From Saprospiraceae bacterium (lineage in GTDB: Bacteria; Bacteroidota; Bacteroidia; Chitinophagales; Saprospiraceae), in contig JAJTER010000007.1 in assembly GCA_021299835.1 (NCBI GenBank), forward strand, positions 1-52,700: DNA of 52,700 bases, given 5' to 3'. The first letter of the stretch is position 1. Each line of letters opens with the position of its first letter. Position numbers and translations under genes: made by a program. Positions 25,616 through 34,285 of this stretch are shown piece after piece. The notes beneath the pieces are model-generated. The model did not search any database and was not told where the DNA came from. It worked only from the letters and a program-made list of their open reading frames with translations.

Positions 25616-28606
25616 TTAATTTTTAAGGATTTTAGTATTGAAGAAATCTAAATAAGCATTCGTATTTTTTATCCGAAGTAGTTCGCGATAATTATTAAGG
25701 CCTATAATAAAAAGCTCGTAAGGCGTTTCACCCAGTTTTAACTCTGCTTTGTTCTTATCGGCGGTCAGATAATAATTTAAAGCAGATCCCTGGTTATTAA
25801 AACGTCGAAGTATTAATAAAGCCTTTCTTGAAGATTCGTCTTCACCAAGAAACAGATTGGTCATATTTAACTTTTCCAAAGAGAAGTACTTCCTGTTAAA
25901 GTCAGATATTCCGACCTTAATGCTATTTAGATCTACCGATTGAGGGAATGCAAAAATGACATAATGAACCTGATCAGCTTCAATTTGAAATTGTCCGGAT
26001 TCATCTACTCGTTGTCCTGGCATACTTGCTTGAGCCTCTCCTAAAAGTCTAAGTATTTCGGCAGCTCTTCTTTGTTCATCAGTGTCGGGGTATTTGGCAA
26101 TAACTTCCTGAAGAGCATAAATATATTCTTCTCTACCTTTAAGGCTTCCGGTGCAGAGAGCGCCAAGTAAGGCAAATCTGCTATTTAACTTAGTAATTGT
26201 GCCACTTTTAGCAGGTGCTTGCACGATAAGGTCCAGCGCTTCTGCGAATTTTCTTTCTGTGAACATTTTATACGCAAGGTCGTAAAATTGATTTAATTCT
26301 TTTTCTCTGAGCTTTGAAGAAGCCACAAAATTAGGGTCAGAAATAGCCTGGGCGAAATAAGTGCTGCCGTATTTTTCTAATATTTTACTTTTATAGACAT
26401 CGGATTCGGCTAACTCATTATTTTCGCGGTAGGTGAGGAAGAGATAATACCAGATATTTACTTCAATATTGGTCCCTGGAAATCTTTTATCGAGTTCAAT
26501 AAAAGCTTTTATTGATTCGGGATAATTGGCAAGTTTTTCCCTGTAAAGAACGCCCAATTTAAACAGGGCATCTATAATTTTAAGTTCTGCCGCCTTTAGG
26601 GCGATCTCTGTTTTTGGATAATCACCCAATAATCTGTCAATATCTTCCTCGGTAAGATCGGTCACCTTCAATGATCTACCTTTCCTGCTGCTTGCCGTAT
26701 CTATTTCAGCAATAGGCTGAGAAGGTGCATCAAAAGACAATTTTTGTTCCCCCTGTCGCCAGTTATCCTGCAATGTTCTTGTTCCCCAGACCCGTTCAAA
26801 TTCACGAATTCCCCGTTTGAGCGTTTGATCGTCGTAGGCGAAAAAACTACTTTGGGTAGATCCGGTATTTAAGCCATTGAAAGCATTTTCTCTGGCAGTG
26901 ATAGGCAAAGCGCCAATACTTCCCTGATTTTTGTTTTCAATTTCGGCCATCCGTTTTTCATCCTCCAGTTTCTTAATTTTGAGAGCTAATTGCATGCGGT
27001 CTTCCGGGGTAAGTTTGGAAATGCCAATCAGACTATCCTGAAGATTTATATTTTCTATAAGGCTTGCAATGTCCGTCAGACTTTCCCTGAGTTTAGACGT
27101 TTCGGGTTTTCTGGGATCCTCATCGGCCATGGTTTGCAAGGTAGTATCAAGATAATTTTTTGCCGAAAGAAACTCGCTATCTTCAAAATAGAGAGATCCC
27201 AAAATATAGGCTGACTCTGTTTTTTGGAGTGTATTAATGGTGTTTTTTGCTAAAGATTCCTTGAAATAGGAAATAGCTTCTACCCGTTGATTATTTTTGA
27301 GGGCTAATTGACCTTTATTGTAGTATAATTGATCTAAATAATCTATATTTTTTTCATCTTTAGCTAGTTTATCGAGATCGGCTAAGGCATCTTCGTAGGA
27401 ACCTTTTCCTGCGAGCCAGGCTAATTGCGCCTTATTTATTTTAGCATTGAAAGCCATTTCGTAGTTTGAAGCCCACTTTTCAGCTTGGTCAAAGGCAGTA
27501 AAGGCCTCTGCTTCTTTTTTATCTGTTGAAAATAATTGACCAGCCAGGAAGCTAAGTCTTGCTTTTTCTTTTCGGTCATCTGACAGGCTTATGGCTTTTT
27601 CGAGGGCGATATTTGCTTCGGCGATATTATTTTTTTTAAGGTAATAGAAAGCCAAAAGCGGGTACACTTCCTCCAGCACATATTCGAAGGTAGTTTCGTC
27701 TTCGATTAATTTTTCTAAAATACGAAGTGCTGAATCGTCATTATCACGTTCTATCAGGGTTTTAGCGAGCCACAACTTTCCTTCCTGAAAGACAGGCCTG
27801 TGTTTTAAGAAATATTTTTTAGGTTCTGCTGCTTTGGCCTCTTTTTTCGCTTCCGCGGCAGCTTGTTTTCTTTTTTCAGCCTCCTCTTTTTTAGCTTTTT
27901 CAGCTTCTGACTCACCCGTTTTTTCCTTCGGCTTCGGCTTAGAAGGCAAGGCTGCTTTACCTTCCTTTTTACGTTTTGCGTTTTGGATTTTTCTTTTTTT
28001 GACCTCCTTATTGTACTTCTTTCTCTTTTTAAGGGCTTCTTTTTTAGCTTTTTCCCTTTTCTTTGCCTTTTGTTTAGGAGATAAAGTTGATTTTTTTGAG
28101 TCTGCTTTAGCTTTATCTTCCGATTGGGCTAATTTTTCCTCTGGATCGAACTCAGTAATCAAATAACGGAATGCTTTTTCAGCATTTTCATAATCCTCTT
28201 TTAAAAACCAGGCCTGACCGGCGAGTAAATAACAATCGTCCATCCAATAACTTCTGGGATGTAAAGCGACCACACGCGTTACTTTTTTTACAGCTTTGTC
28301 GAGTTCCTGTCCCGCCGATTTTCTATTTGACGCTGTCAGGTAAGGAAAAATAGGAAGTTGTTTTTGATAATTTACCGGATCTTGTGTAGAGAGGGCTAAT
28401 TTATTTATCTCCAAAATTTCATTTGCATTAAAATATCCATTATACCTTGCAGTGGTATTTTCATATATCTTGCCTAAAATAGATAGGTCAGCTTTCTTTT
28501 TTCTTGTTACACAGCTTGAAAAAGTGAGTACAAAAAGAATAAGATAAATAGGAAGAGTCAGGCTTTTCAAAACTAAAATATTTTTATTACACATAAATAA
28601 GCTCAA
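25616..28606 (-). CDS. porW: PorW/SprE-like TPR lipoprotein (type IX secretion)
   Basis: A 996-residue lipoprotein. The N-terminus has a type II signal peptide ending FSSC (Cys32 counting from 28606; an alternative ATG four codons later is possible). The mature start, LSILGKIYENTTARYNGYFN with ANEILE, matches PorW/SprE proteins, which are outer-membrane-associated TPR lipoproteins needed for type IX secretion and gliding in Bacteroidota. Many TPR-like helical pairs follow (for example NAEKAFRYLITEFDP, EANIALEKAISLSDD, RVEAISYFKESLAKN). Oddly, about residues 157-265 form a highly basic, low-complexity insertion with over one third Lys. The C-terminal third contains VHYVIFAFPQSVDLNSIKVG and a globular end. 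No other type IX gene is in the window. The M23 peptidase is divergently transcribed from the other side. Confidence 0.75.
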   Translation of the reverse strand: MSLFMCNKNILVLKSLTLPIYLILFVLTFSSCVTRKKKADLSILGKIYENTTARYNGYFNANEILEINKLALSTQDPVNYQKQLPIFPYLTASNRKSAGQELDKAVKKVTRVVALHPRSYWMDDCYLLAGQAWFLKEDYENAEKAFRYLITEFDPEEKLAQSEDKAKADSKKSTLSPKQKAKKREKAKKEALKKRKKYNKEVKKRKIQNAKRKKEGKAALPSKPKPKEKTGESEAEKAKKEEAEKRKQAAAEAKKEAKAAEPKKYFLKHRPVFQEGKLWLAKTLIERDNDDSALRILEKLIEDETTFEYVLEEVYPLLAFYYLKKNNIAEANIALEKAISLSDDRKEKARLSFLAGQLFSTDKKEAEAFTAFDQAEKWASNYEMAFNAKINKAQLAWLAGKGSYEDALADLDKLAKDEKNIDYLDQLYYNKGQLALKNNQRVEAISYFKESLAKNTINTLQKTESAYILGSLYFEDSEFLSAKNYLDTTLQTMADEDPRKPETSKLRESLTDIASLIENINLQDSLIGISKLTPEDRMQLALKIKKLEDEKRMAEIENKNQGSIGALPITARENAFNGLNTGSTQSSFFAYDDQTLKRGIREFERVWGTRTLQDNWRQGEQKLSFDAPSQPIAEIDTASSRKGRSLKVTDLTEEDIDRLLGDYPKTEIALKAAELKIIDALFKLGVLYREKLANYPESIKAFIELDKRFPGTNIEVNIWYYLFLTYRENNELAESDVYKSKILEKYGSTYFAQAISDPNFVASSKLREKELNQFYDLAYKMFTERKFAEALDLIVQAPAKSGTITKLNSRFALLGALCTGSLKGREEYIYALQEVIAKYPDTDEQRRAAEILRLLGEAQASMPGQRVDESGQFQIEADQVHYVIFAFPQSVDLNSIKVGISDFNRKYFSLEKLNMTNLFLGEDESSRKALLILRRFNNQGSALNYYLTADKNKAELKLGETPYELFIIGLNNYRELLRIKNTNAYLDFFNTKILKN

Positions 28607-28741
28607 ATTTCGTTATTTATTATAAAATTGAGGGCTTAATTAACTTCTTGTTTTATTTTATTTTCGAAGTTAGAAAGAAAACTGTAACCTTTGTATTTTA
28701 TTGTACGTTGAAAAATCTTCTTTTTGTTTAAATTTCATAAT

Positions 28742-29656
28742 ATGGCGACAAATATTTTTAGTAAGGAAGGCTGGGCACAATTTAGGGAAAATCTAAAAAA
28801 TAAATTTCGTTTAGTTATAATGAATGAGGATACTTTTCAGGAAATTGCCTCTTTCAAACTTACTTTATTTAATTTTTATTTATTAGGTAGTAGTATTTTA
28901 GTGTTCGTCGGATTTTTAGCTCTGGTCTTTATTGCGGTGACGCCAATAAAAAGATATTTACCAGGTTATGGGCTTGGAAGTAGTAGCGAGGAGGTCTTAA
29001 GTTTAATGCGTAAGGTAGAAGAAATTGAAAATGAAATGAGTGCGCAAAGAATTTATTTGACGAACGTAAGGCGCATGTTAACAGGTGATGTTGAAACCGT
29101 CGATGATATTCCCGTTCCGGAAAAAAACTTATTGAGTAATTTAGTTAATCTGGAGGAGGAAAATATTACTTCCCCTTCAGAGGAAGACAATCAATTAAGA
29201 AAAGAGGTAGAACTGGAAAAGATTGGTAATCTGGCCAAGAGATCGCGTTATTCCGGGTTTAGCAAGTCGGAGGACCTTCCCATTGAGGGTATCTTTTTTG
29301 TGAATCCTTTGAAAGGGGAGATTAGTTCTCAGTTTGATCTTAAAAAAAATCATATCGGTGTTGATATTGTTGCGCCAAAGAATACGGCAATAAAAGCAGC
29401 ATTATCAGGCTATGTTTTTCTAGCTGACTGGACATTGGAGACTGGTCATACAATAGGTATTCAACATGCCAACAACTTAATAACATTTTATAAACATAAT
29501 GCCGCCCTTTTAAAAAAAGTAGGCGCTTTTGTGAAAGCTGGCGAAGCCATCGCCATTATTGGTAACACAGGCACAAAAACAGACGGACCCCATCTTCATT
29601 TTGAGTTGTGGTACAAGGGAATCGTTATGGATCCCACTGATTTTATCTCTTTCTAA
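28742..29656 (+). CDS. Membrane-anchored M23 family metallopeptidase
   Basis: A 304-residue protein. The ATG at 28742 gives MATNIFSKEGWAQF, the start typical of this Bacteroidota family; a TTG at 28724 is rejected. One transmembrane helix (about residues 40-62) is followed by a coiled-coil-like segment (VEEIENEMSAQRIYLTNVRR) and a C-terminal M23 domain with HIGVDIVAPKNT and HLHFELW, so the zinc-binding His and Asp and the HxH motif are present. M23 enzymes cut peptidoglycan cross-bridges or serve as division regulators. The gene is divergent from the PorW/SprE-like gene and followed after 14 bases by a HAD-like gene. Confidence 0.9.
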   Translation: MATNIFSKEGWAQFRENLKNKFRLVIMNEDTFQEIASFKLTLFNFYLLGSSILVFVGFLALVFIAVTPIKRYLPGYGLGSSSEEVLSLMRKVEEIENEMSAQRIYLTNVRRMLTGDVETVDDIPVPEKNLLSNLVNLEEENITSPSEEDNQLRKEVELEKIGNLAKRSRYSGFSKSEDLPIEGIFFVNPLKGEISSQFDLKKNHIGVDIVAPKNTAIKAALSGYVFLADWTLETGHTIGIQHANNLITFYKHNAALLKKVGAFVKAGEAIAIIGNTGTKTDGPHLHFELWYKGIVMDPTDFISF

Positions 29657-29670
29657 CCATTTAACTGAAT

Positions 29671-30102
29671 ATGCAACAATCTAATGATTCCCGACTGCAA
29701 CATGCATTCAATGAAAAAGGGGAAGCCCTTAGCCCTCTTCTTCCTGAACATGTCAAAAATTTTTTAATCGATATTGATGGTACTGTCTGTGATGATATTC
29801 CTAATGAAGAGCCGGAAAGAATGATTTCCGTTATGCCTTTTCCGGATGCACTTAAAATTATTAATAAATGGTTTGAGGAAGGGCACAGTATTTATTTTTT
29901 TACCTCCAGAACGGAGGAACATCGCGCTGTCACAGAGGCTTGGTTGAATAAAAATGGATTTAAGTATCACGGTATAATATTTGGCAAACCACGGGGCGGA
30001 AACTATCATTGGATAGATAATCACATCATAAAGGCGACCAGATTCTCGGGTAAATTTTCAGACCTCGTGGTGGAAAAAAAAGATATATTACCTAGCCAAT
30101 GA
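29671..30102 (+). CDS. HAD-like phosphatase of the LNS2 type
   Basis: A 143-residue cytosolic protein with a compact HAD fold. Motif I is FLIDIDGTVCDD (DxDGT), motif II is YFFTSRTEEHR, and a late KPRGGNYHWIDNH stretch provides the motif III/IV-like residues. Homologues in Bacteroidota are often labelled 'phosphoheptose isomerase' from neighbourhood transfer, but the sequence is that of a phosphatase. Substrate unknown. Its last 11 bases overlap the 3' end of the convergent TIGR01777 epimerase gene. Confidence 0.8.
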   Translation: MQQSNDSRLQHAFNEKGEALSPLLPEHVKNFLIDIDGTVCDDIPNEEPERMISVMPFPDALKIINKWFEEGHSIYFFTSRTEEHRAVTEAWLNKNGFKYHGIIFGKPRGGNYHWIDNHIIKATRFSGKFSDLVVEKKDILPSQ

Positions 30103-30994
30103 GATTTTTTAGCGCCTCATCCATTTTTTTGAATGTAAATTGAAATCCTGCACTGATTATTTTTTCAGAAGATACTCTGGCACTATTCGTGAGCACGGTG
30201 GACATTTCCCCCATCGCCTTAGTTAATAACGTAAAAGGGATTGACCATACCATCCGCCAGGGCAATTTGCTTTGCGCTTTCATTGCTTTGGCAAAATCAT
30301 ACATTCTTTCAGGATTTGGTGCCACCGCGTTGTAAATTCCTTTTACTTGTTCATTTTGAATAGCAAAAACGAAAAGTCGGACTAAATCTTCTTCATGAAT
30401 CCATGAATACCATTGATTCCCAGGATTAAACGACGTTGATATGCCCATTTTCCATGGTAACAACATTTTTTGTAGGGCACCCCCCCTTGGGCTGAGCACA
30501 ATACCTATTCTAAAAAGGACTAATCTGGTTTCATGATCAGCTGTTTCAAAAACAGCATTTTCCCAGGCTGTACAACTTTTTGATAGAAAATCGTCACCCG
30601 CAGCATGTTCTTCTGTCAGTATTTCATTTTCTCTATCACCGTAAAACCCAATGGCTCCGGCAGAAAGATATAAGGCTGGTCTGTGATAATTTTTAAAACA
30701 ATAGGCTAGTAATTGATTACTTTTTACCCGGCTTTCAGTTATCTCCTTTTTTCTGCGTTCAGTCCATAGTTTGTCCGCAACGCCAGTACCCGCAAGATTT
30801 ATTACAATATCTACCTCTTTGAATGCGTTTCCATCAGCGACACCCTTATCTACGTTCCATAGGAAAGTAGGAAAAATGGGATTTGCTGGTTTAGATCTGC
30901 TTATTAAACGAATGTTATAACCTTCGTCTTTAAGTGTTTGTGCTAAAAGTTGCCCGACAAGTCCTGTTCCACCAGCGATAAGTATTGTTTTCAT
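30092..30994 (-). CDS. TIGR01777 family NAD(P)-dependent epimerase (SDR)
   Basis: A 300-residue extended SDR. The start at 30994 (MKTILIAGGTGLVGQLL) puts the Rossmann glycine motif GGTGLVGQ at the N-terminus; an upstream ATG at 31018 would add eight residues. Further family signatures: NLAGTGVADKLWTERRKKEI, ALYLSAGAIGFYGDR, FRIGIVLSPRGGALQKML and WYSWIHEEDLVRLFVFA, and the C-terminal DUF1731 region (LTNSARVSSEKIISAGFQF). Homologues are linked to cell-division effects in some bacteria (SulA-like name) but the substrate is unknown. Confidence 0.93.
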   Translation of the reverse strand: MKTILIAGGTGLVGQLLAQTLKDEGYNIRLISRSKPANPIFPTFLWNVDKGVADGNAFKEVDIVINLAGTGVADKLWTERRKKEITESRVKSNQLLAYCFKNYHRPALYLSAGAIGFYGDRENEILTEEHAAGDDFLSKSCTAWENAVFETADHETRLVLFRIGIVLSPRGGALQKMLLPWKMGISTSFNPGNQWYSWIHEEDLVRLFVFAIQNEQVKGIYNAVAPNPERMYDFAKAMKAQSKLPWRMVWSIPFTLLTKAMGEMSTVLTNSARVSSEKIISAGFQFTFKKMDEALKNLIG

Positions 30995-31090
30995 TAGATA
31001 GAATTTGTCTATAATCAACGATTTTACAACCTAAAAGTTCCATATTTCAATAAAATGCGCAATAATGGTGCAATAGTCCTTTTTACCTTG

Positions 31091-31098
31091 TATTTTTG
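31091..31098 (+). promoter_or_regulatory. Candidate -7 box of the ABC importer operon
   Basis: TATTTTTG matches TAnnTTTG and lies 10 bases before the ATG at 31109. The -33 partner is unclear. If used, the mRNA would start near the coding region, so little or no leader remains. Confidence 0.45.
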
Positions 31099-31117
31099 CC
31101 TTAATTAAATGATTGAA

Positions 31118-32872
31118 ATGAAATTCTTTTTGTTAGCCCCCCTAGCTATTTTGACCCTCTTTTCATCGTCTTGCCGAAGAGAAGAACAGTCAAGTATGCA
31201 CAAAAGATCCTCTAATGAGGTATCCATTCGACTCGAAGCTGAGCCAGACAGATTAAATCCACTGCTTAGTACCATTTCTTATTCCAGACAGGTTTTTGAT
31301 CCTTTGCATTTGTATTTAATGAATTATGACCCTACTACTTTGGTATTGGTCCCACAATTGTTAAAGGAGACCCCTAAAATTGAATTAATTAAAAATGGCG
31401 TTTTCGAAGGTGGAACTAAATACAGTTTTGAAATCAGGGAAGAAGCCGTTTGGGACGATGGTAAGCCAGTTACGGCTGCTGATTATGAAGCTACATTAAA
31501 ATTGATTTTTAATCCCTTCCTGCCTACCCTTGGGTATAGAACTTTTTTGGAAAATATCCAGTCATTTGATATTGATAAAATGAATCCTAAAAAATTCACT
31601 ATCATATTAAACGATACGTATTTTGCGGGACTAGAATCTCTGACGAATGTGGTTCCTGTACTCCCAAAACATATTTTTGACGCAGATAATAGTTTGGATA
31701 CCGTTTCATTATTAAAACTTATTAGTGACCCGTCCCCAGAAAATCAACTTAAAAATTATCCATTCATTAAGGATTTTGCAGATTATTATTTAGGTGAATT
31801 TTTTAGCAGAAATCCTGAAGGCGTTAATGGCGCAGGGCCTTATAAGTTAGTGTCCTGGCAATCGGGTCAGGAAATATTATTAGAAAAAAAGCAAGCCTGG
31901 TGGGGAGATAAACTCGCAACGGATAATGCCGCTTTCCAAGCTTTCCCCGATAAGTTGTTATTTAAGATTATTCCCGACCCTGTGTCTGCATTGGCTGCTT
32001 TAAAAAATGAGGAAATTGATGTTATGCAAAATATTGCTCCGGAAGATTTTCTGGTTTTAACGTCAGACAGTACAACAAAAGCACATTTTTCTTTCTATAC
32101 CCCTTCTTCTTTAAGTAGTTATTATATTTCCTTAAATACCAGATTGCCTATTCTTTCTGACAAGAAAGTGAGAAGAGCCTTCGCTCATGCGATTGATGTA
32201 GATGAACTTATCAAAAATGTTTTTATTGGTTTCGGTACAAGATGCGCAACACCATTGCACCCAAGTTCGGCAGAATATAATGCAGACCTTAAGCCAATAA
32301 CCTTTTCTATTGAGAAAGCTAAAAAGTTATTGGCAGAAGCAGGGTGGAGCGATACAGATAAGGATGGTATATTAGATAAAAAACTTGGGGGCAAAAAGAC
32401 TGCCCTGCGCGTTAAATATTTAGCAAACGCCAGTAAAGCAAGTTCTATGACGCTTGCTGAACTTATAAAAAGTAATGCAAGAAAAGCAGGCATAGATGTA
32501 GTTATCGACGCTAAAGATGCCAATACACTCCTTGATAAATTGCGTAGCAGAGAATTCGAAATGATTTCCGCAGGTCGTTCTATCACACCCCAGTGGAGTC
32601 CTTCTCAAAATTGGCGGACTGATGCGGACAATCGAAGTGGTTTTGGAAATGAAAAAACAGATCAATGGATTGATGCATTGGAAAGGGAACCCAATCAATC
32701 TAAAAGATGGGTGATTTCAAAAAAGCTTCAGGCAGAAATTTATGAAGAGCAACCTGAAATCATGTTGTTTTGCCCACAGGAGCGTTTGGTTATTCATAAA
32801 AGATTTGAAGCGGTCTCCACAGCCGTATGGCCTGGTTTTCATCCCGTAGCTTTTAAACTCATTAAAGACTAA
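31118..32872 (+). CDS. ABC importer substrate-binding lipoprotein (family 5, peptide type)
   Basis: A 584-residue solute-binding protein of the SBP_bac_5 family, which usually binds oligopeptides or nickel-like ligands. The lipobox is FSSSC with Cys19 counting from 31118; an ATG three codons earlier (31109) is equally placed but gives an acidic n-region. Family motifs: LEAEPDRLNPLLSTISYSRQ, EAVWDDGKPVTAADYEATLK, GAGPYKLVSWQSGQEILLEK, and KVRRAFAHAIDVDEL. A calcium-like loop SDTDKDGILDKKLGG is present. It heads the operon; permease genes follow after 9 and -4 bases. Confidence 0.9.
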   Translation: MKFFLLAPLAILTLFSSSCRREEQSSMHKRSSNEVSIRLEAEPDRLNPLLSTISYSRQVFDPLHLYLMNYDPTTLVLVPQLLKETPKIELIKNGVFEGGTKYSFEIREEAVWDDGKPVTAADYEATLKLIFNPFLPTLGYRTFLENIQSFDIDKMNPKKFTIILNDTYFAGLESLTNVVPVLPKHIFDADNSLDTVSLLKLISDPSPENQLKNYPFIKDFADYYLGEFFSRNPEGVNGAGPYKLVSWQSGQEILLEKKQAWWGDKLATDNAAFQAFPDKLLFKIIPDPVSALAALKNEEIDVMQNIAPEDFLVLTSDSTTKAHFSFYTPSSLSSYYISLNTRLPILSDKKVRRAFAHAIDVDELIKNVFIGFGTRCATPLHPSSAEYNADLKPITFSIEKAKKLLAEAGWSDTDKDGILDKKLGGKKTALRVKYLANASKASSMTLAELIKSNARKAGIDVVIDAKDANTLLDKLRSREFEMISAGRSITPQWSPSQNWRTDADNRSGFGNEKTDQWIDALEREPNQSKRWVISKKLQAEIYEEQPEIMLFCPQERLVIHKRFEAVSTAVWPGFHPVAFKLIKD

Positions 32873-32881
32873 AGAGGTGAT

Positions 32882-34285
32882 ATGCTAACTTATTTATTAA
32901 AAAGAATTAGCACCCTGTTTTTGTCTTTATGGATTATATCGGTCTGCCTTTTTTTTCTTCAGAAAAATGCCTCTGTTGATTTGGTTATGCTTCAAAACAA
33001 AGCAAGATCAAACGGTTCGTTTTACGTTCATCCGCTGTCAGCAGAAAAGGTCTATAGAGCTGAAGCCGTAAGGTTAAATTTAGACAAACCTCTTTTTTAT
33101 TTTTCTTTGCAGCCCGCTATGTTTCCTGACACTTTTTATAAAGTGCAGTATCCTGAAGCAATAAAAATTCAAAAAAAATTATTGTTGAAAACTGGTGACT
33201 GGGCTTTGGTCCAAACTTATTACCAGTCATTAGCTGCATTTTACGAAAAAGTTGAGCAATCTGAAAATAGCACATTATCTATTTTCTGGAAACAGCAATT
33301 ACAAGAAATGGCTAATTCGTCTGACTTGTCGGCGGTAAAAACTGCATGTCAAGTTTCAGAAGAAATGAGGGAGCCTTACATCGGAGAAATAAGGAAAATA
33401 GAGGACCTGGTGAATCGCTTGTCTTACCAAACACCTTCTTTTTTTGCATGGCTTCCTTCTCCCAGATGGAATGGTCCCGACAATCAGTTTCATAGCTGGT
33501 TCAGTAAGGTCACCAAAGGAGATGTAGGCACTTCTTCCAGAGATGGCCGGCCCGTAATGGATAAATTAAAGGAAGCCATTCCCTGGACATTGTGGGTGAA
33601 TGGATTGGCTATACTTCTGGCTTATATGATTGCCATGCCTTTGGGGATTTTAATGGCGATCCTTCCCAAGAGGAAGTGGTTGAACTGGATAAATAATATT
33701 TTACTTGCTCTGTATGCTCTACCAGCTTTTTGGGTGGGTAGTTTGTTATTATTTCAGGCTACTTTGCCAGAATATGGATTTTCCTTTTTCAGCATTAGTG
33801 GTTGGTCAAATCTTCAACAAAAGGGAGGATTTTTGAGTCAACCAATTCCTTTTTTACTTCAATTAAGCCTTCCCGTTTTTTGTATGGCTTACGGTCTGGC
33901 GGCTTATTTAACGAGTTATATGCAGTCAACCTTTTCCAAAGTTCTTAATGAACCCTACCTGTTGTTTGCTAAAACAAAAGGGATATCAAAGGCAAGACTT
34001 TATTTTATACACGCACTTCCTAATGCTCTTTTACCGCAAATCGTTTTTGTTGCCGGCATCATTCCTGCTTTAATTACGGGTTCCGTGGTTATTGAGGTTA
34101 TATTTAATGTTCCCGGTATGGGTAGATTATTTATAGATTCAATGCTCAGCCAGGATTGGACTACGGTGTACTCTTTTGTTTTACTGGTTTCTGTTCTTAC
34201 TGCGGCGGGACTCATTCTGTCAGATATACTGCTTGTTGTCACGGATCCAAGAATTCGATTAACCAGGGAAAATAAAAACGAATGA
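32882..34285 (+). CDS. ABC importer permease, DppB/YejB-like, with long periplasmic loop
   Basis: A 467-residue inner-membrane permease; DppB-type proteins are usually about 310-340 residues. TM1 (about residues 5-27, LLKRISTLFLSLWIISVCLF) is followed by a loop of about 200 residues (28-233) that is normally much shorter, then the conserved TMs: PWTLWVNGLAILLAYMIAMP, AKTKGISKARLYFIHALPNA (the EAA-type cytoplasmic loop) and GSVVIEVIFNVPGMGRLF. The loop retains the family's GDVGTS..DGRPV at its end. RBS-like AGAGGTGAT precedes the ATG. The 3' end overlaps the next gene by 4 bases (ATGA). Confidence 0.9.
   Translation: MLTYLLKRISTLFLSLWIISVCLFFLQKNASVDLVMLQNKARSNGSFYVHPLSAEKVYRAEAVRLNLDKPLFYFSLQPAMFPDTFYKVQYPEAIKIQKKLLLKTGDWALVQTYYQSLAAFYEKVEQSENSTLSIFWKQQLQEMANSSDLSAVKTACQVSEEMREPYIGEIRKIEDLVNRLSYQTPSFFAWLPSPRWNGPDNQFHSWFSKVTKGDVGTSSRDGRPVMDKLKEAIPWTLWVNGLAILLAYMIAMPLGILMAILPKRKWLNWINNILLALYALPAFWVGSLLLFQATLPEYGFSFFSISGWSNLQQKGGFLSQPIPFLLQLSLPVFCMAYGLAAYLTSYMQSTFSKVLNEPYLLFAKTKGISKARLYFIHALPNALLPQIVFVAGIIPALITGSVVIEVIFNVPGMGRLFIDSMLSQDWTTVYSFVLLVSVLTAAGLILSDILLVVTDPRIRLTRENKNE

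Noticed and set aside
27834-28166. Plus-strand open frame rich in Phe, Leu and Ser
   Set aside because: It is the antisense image of the lysine-rich coding stretch of the PorW/SprE-like gene, an effect of codon composition.
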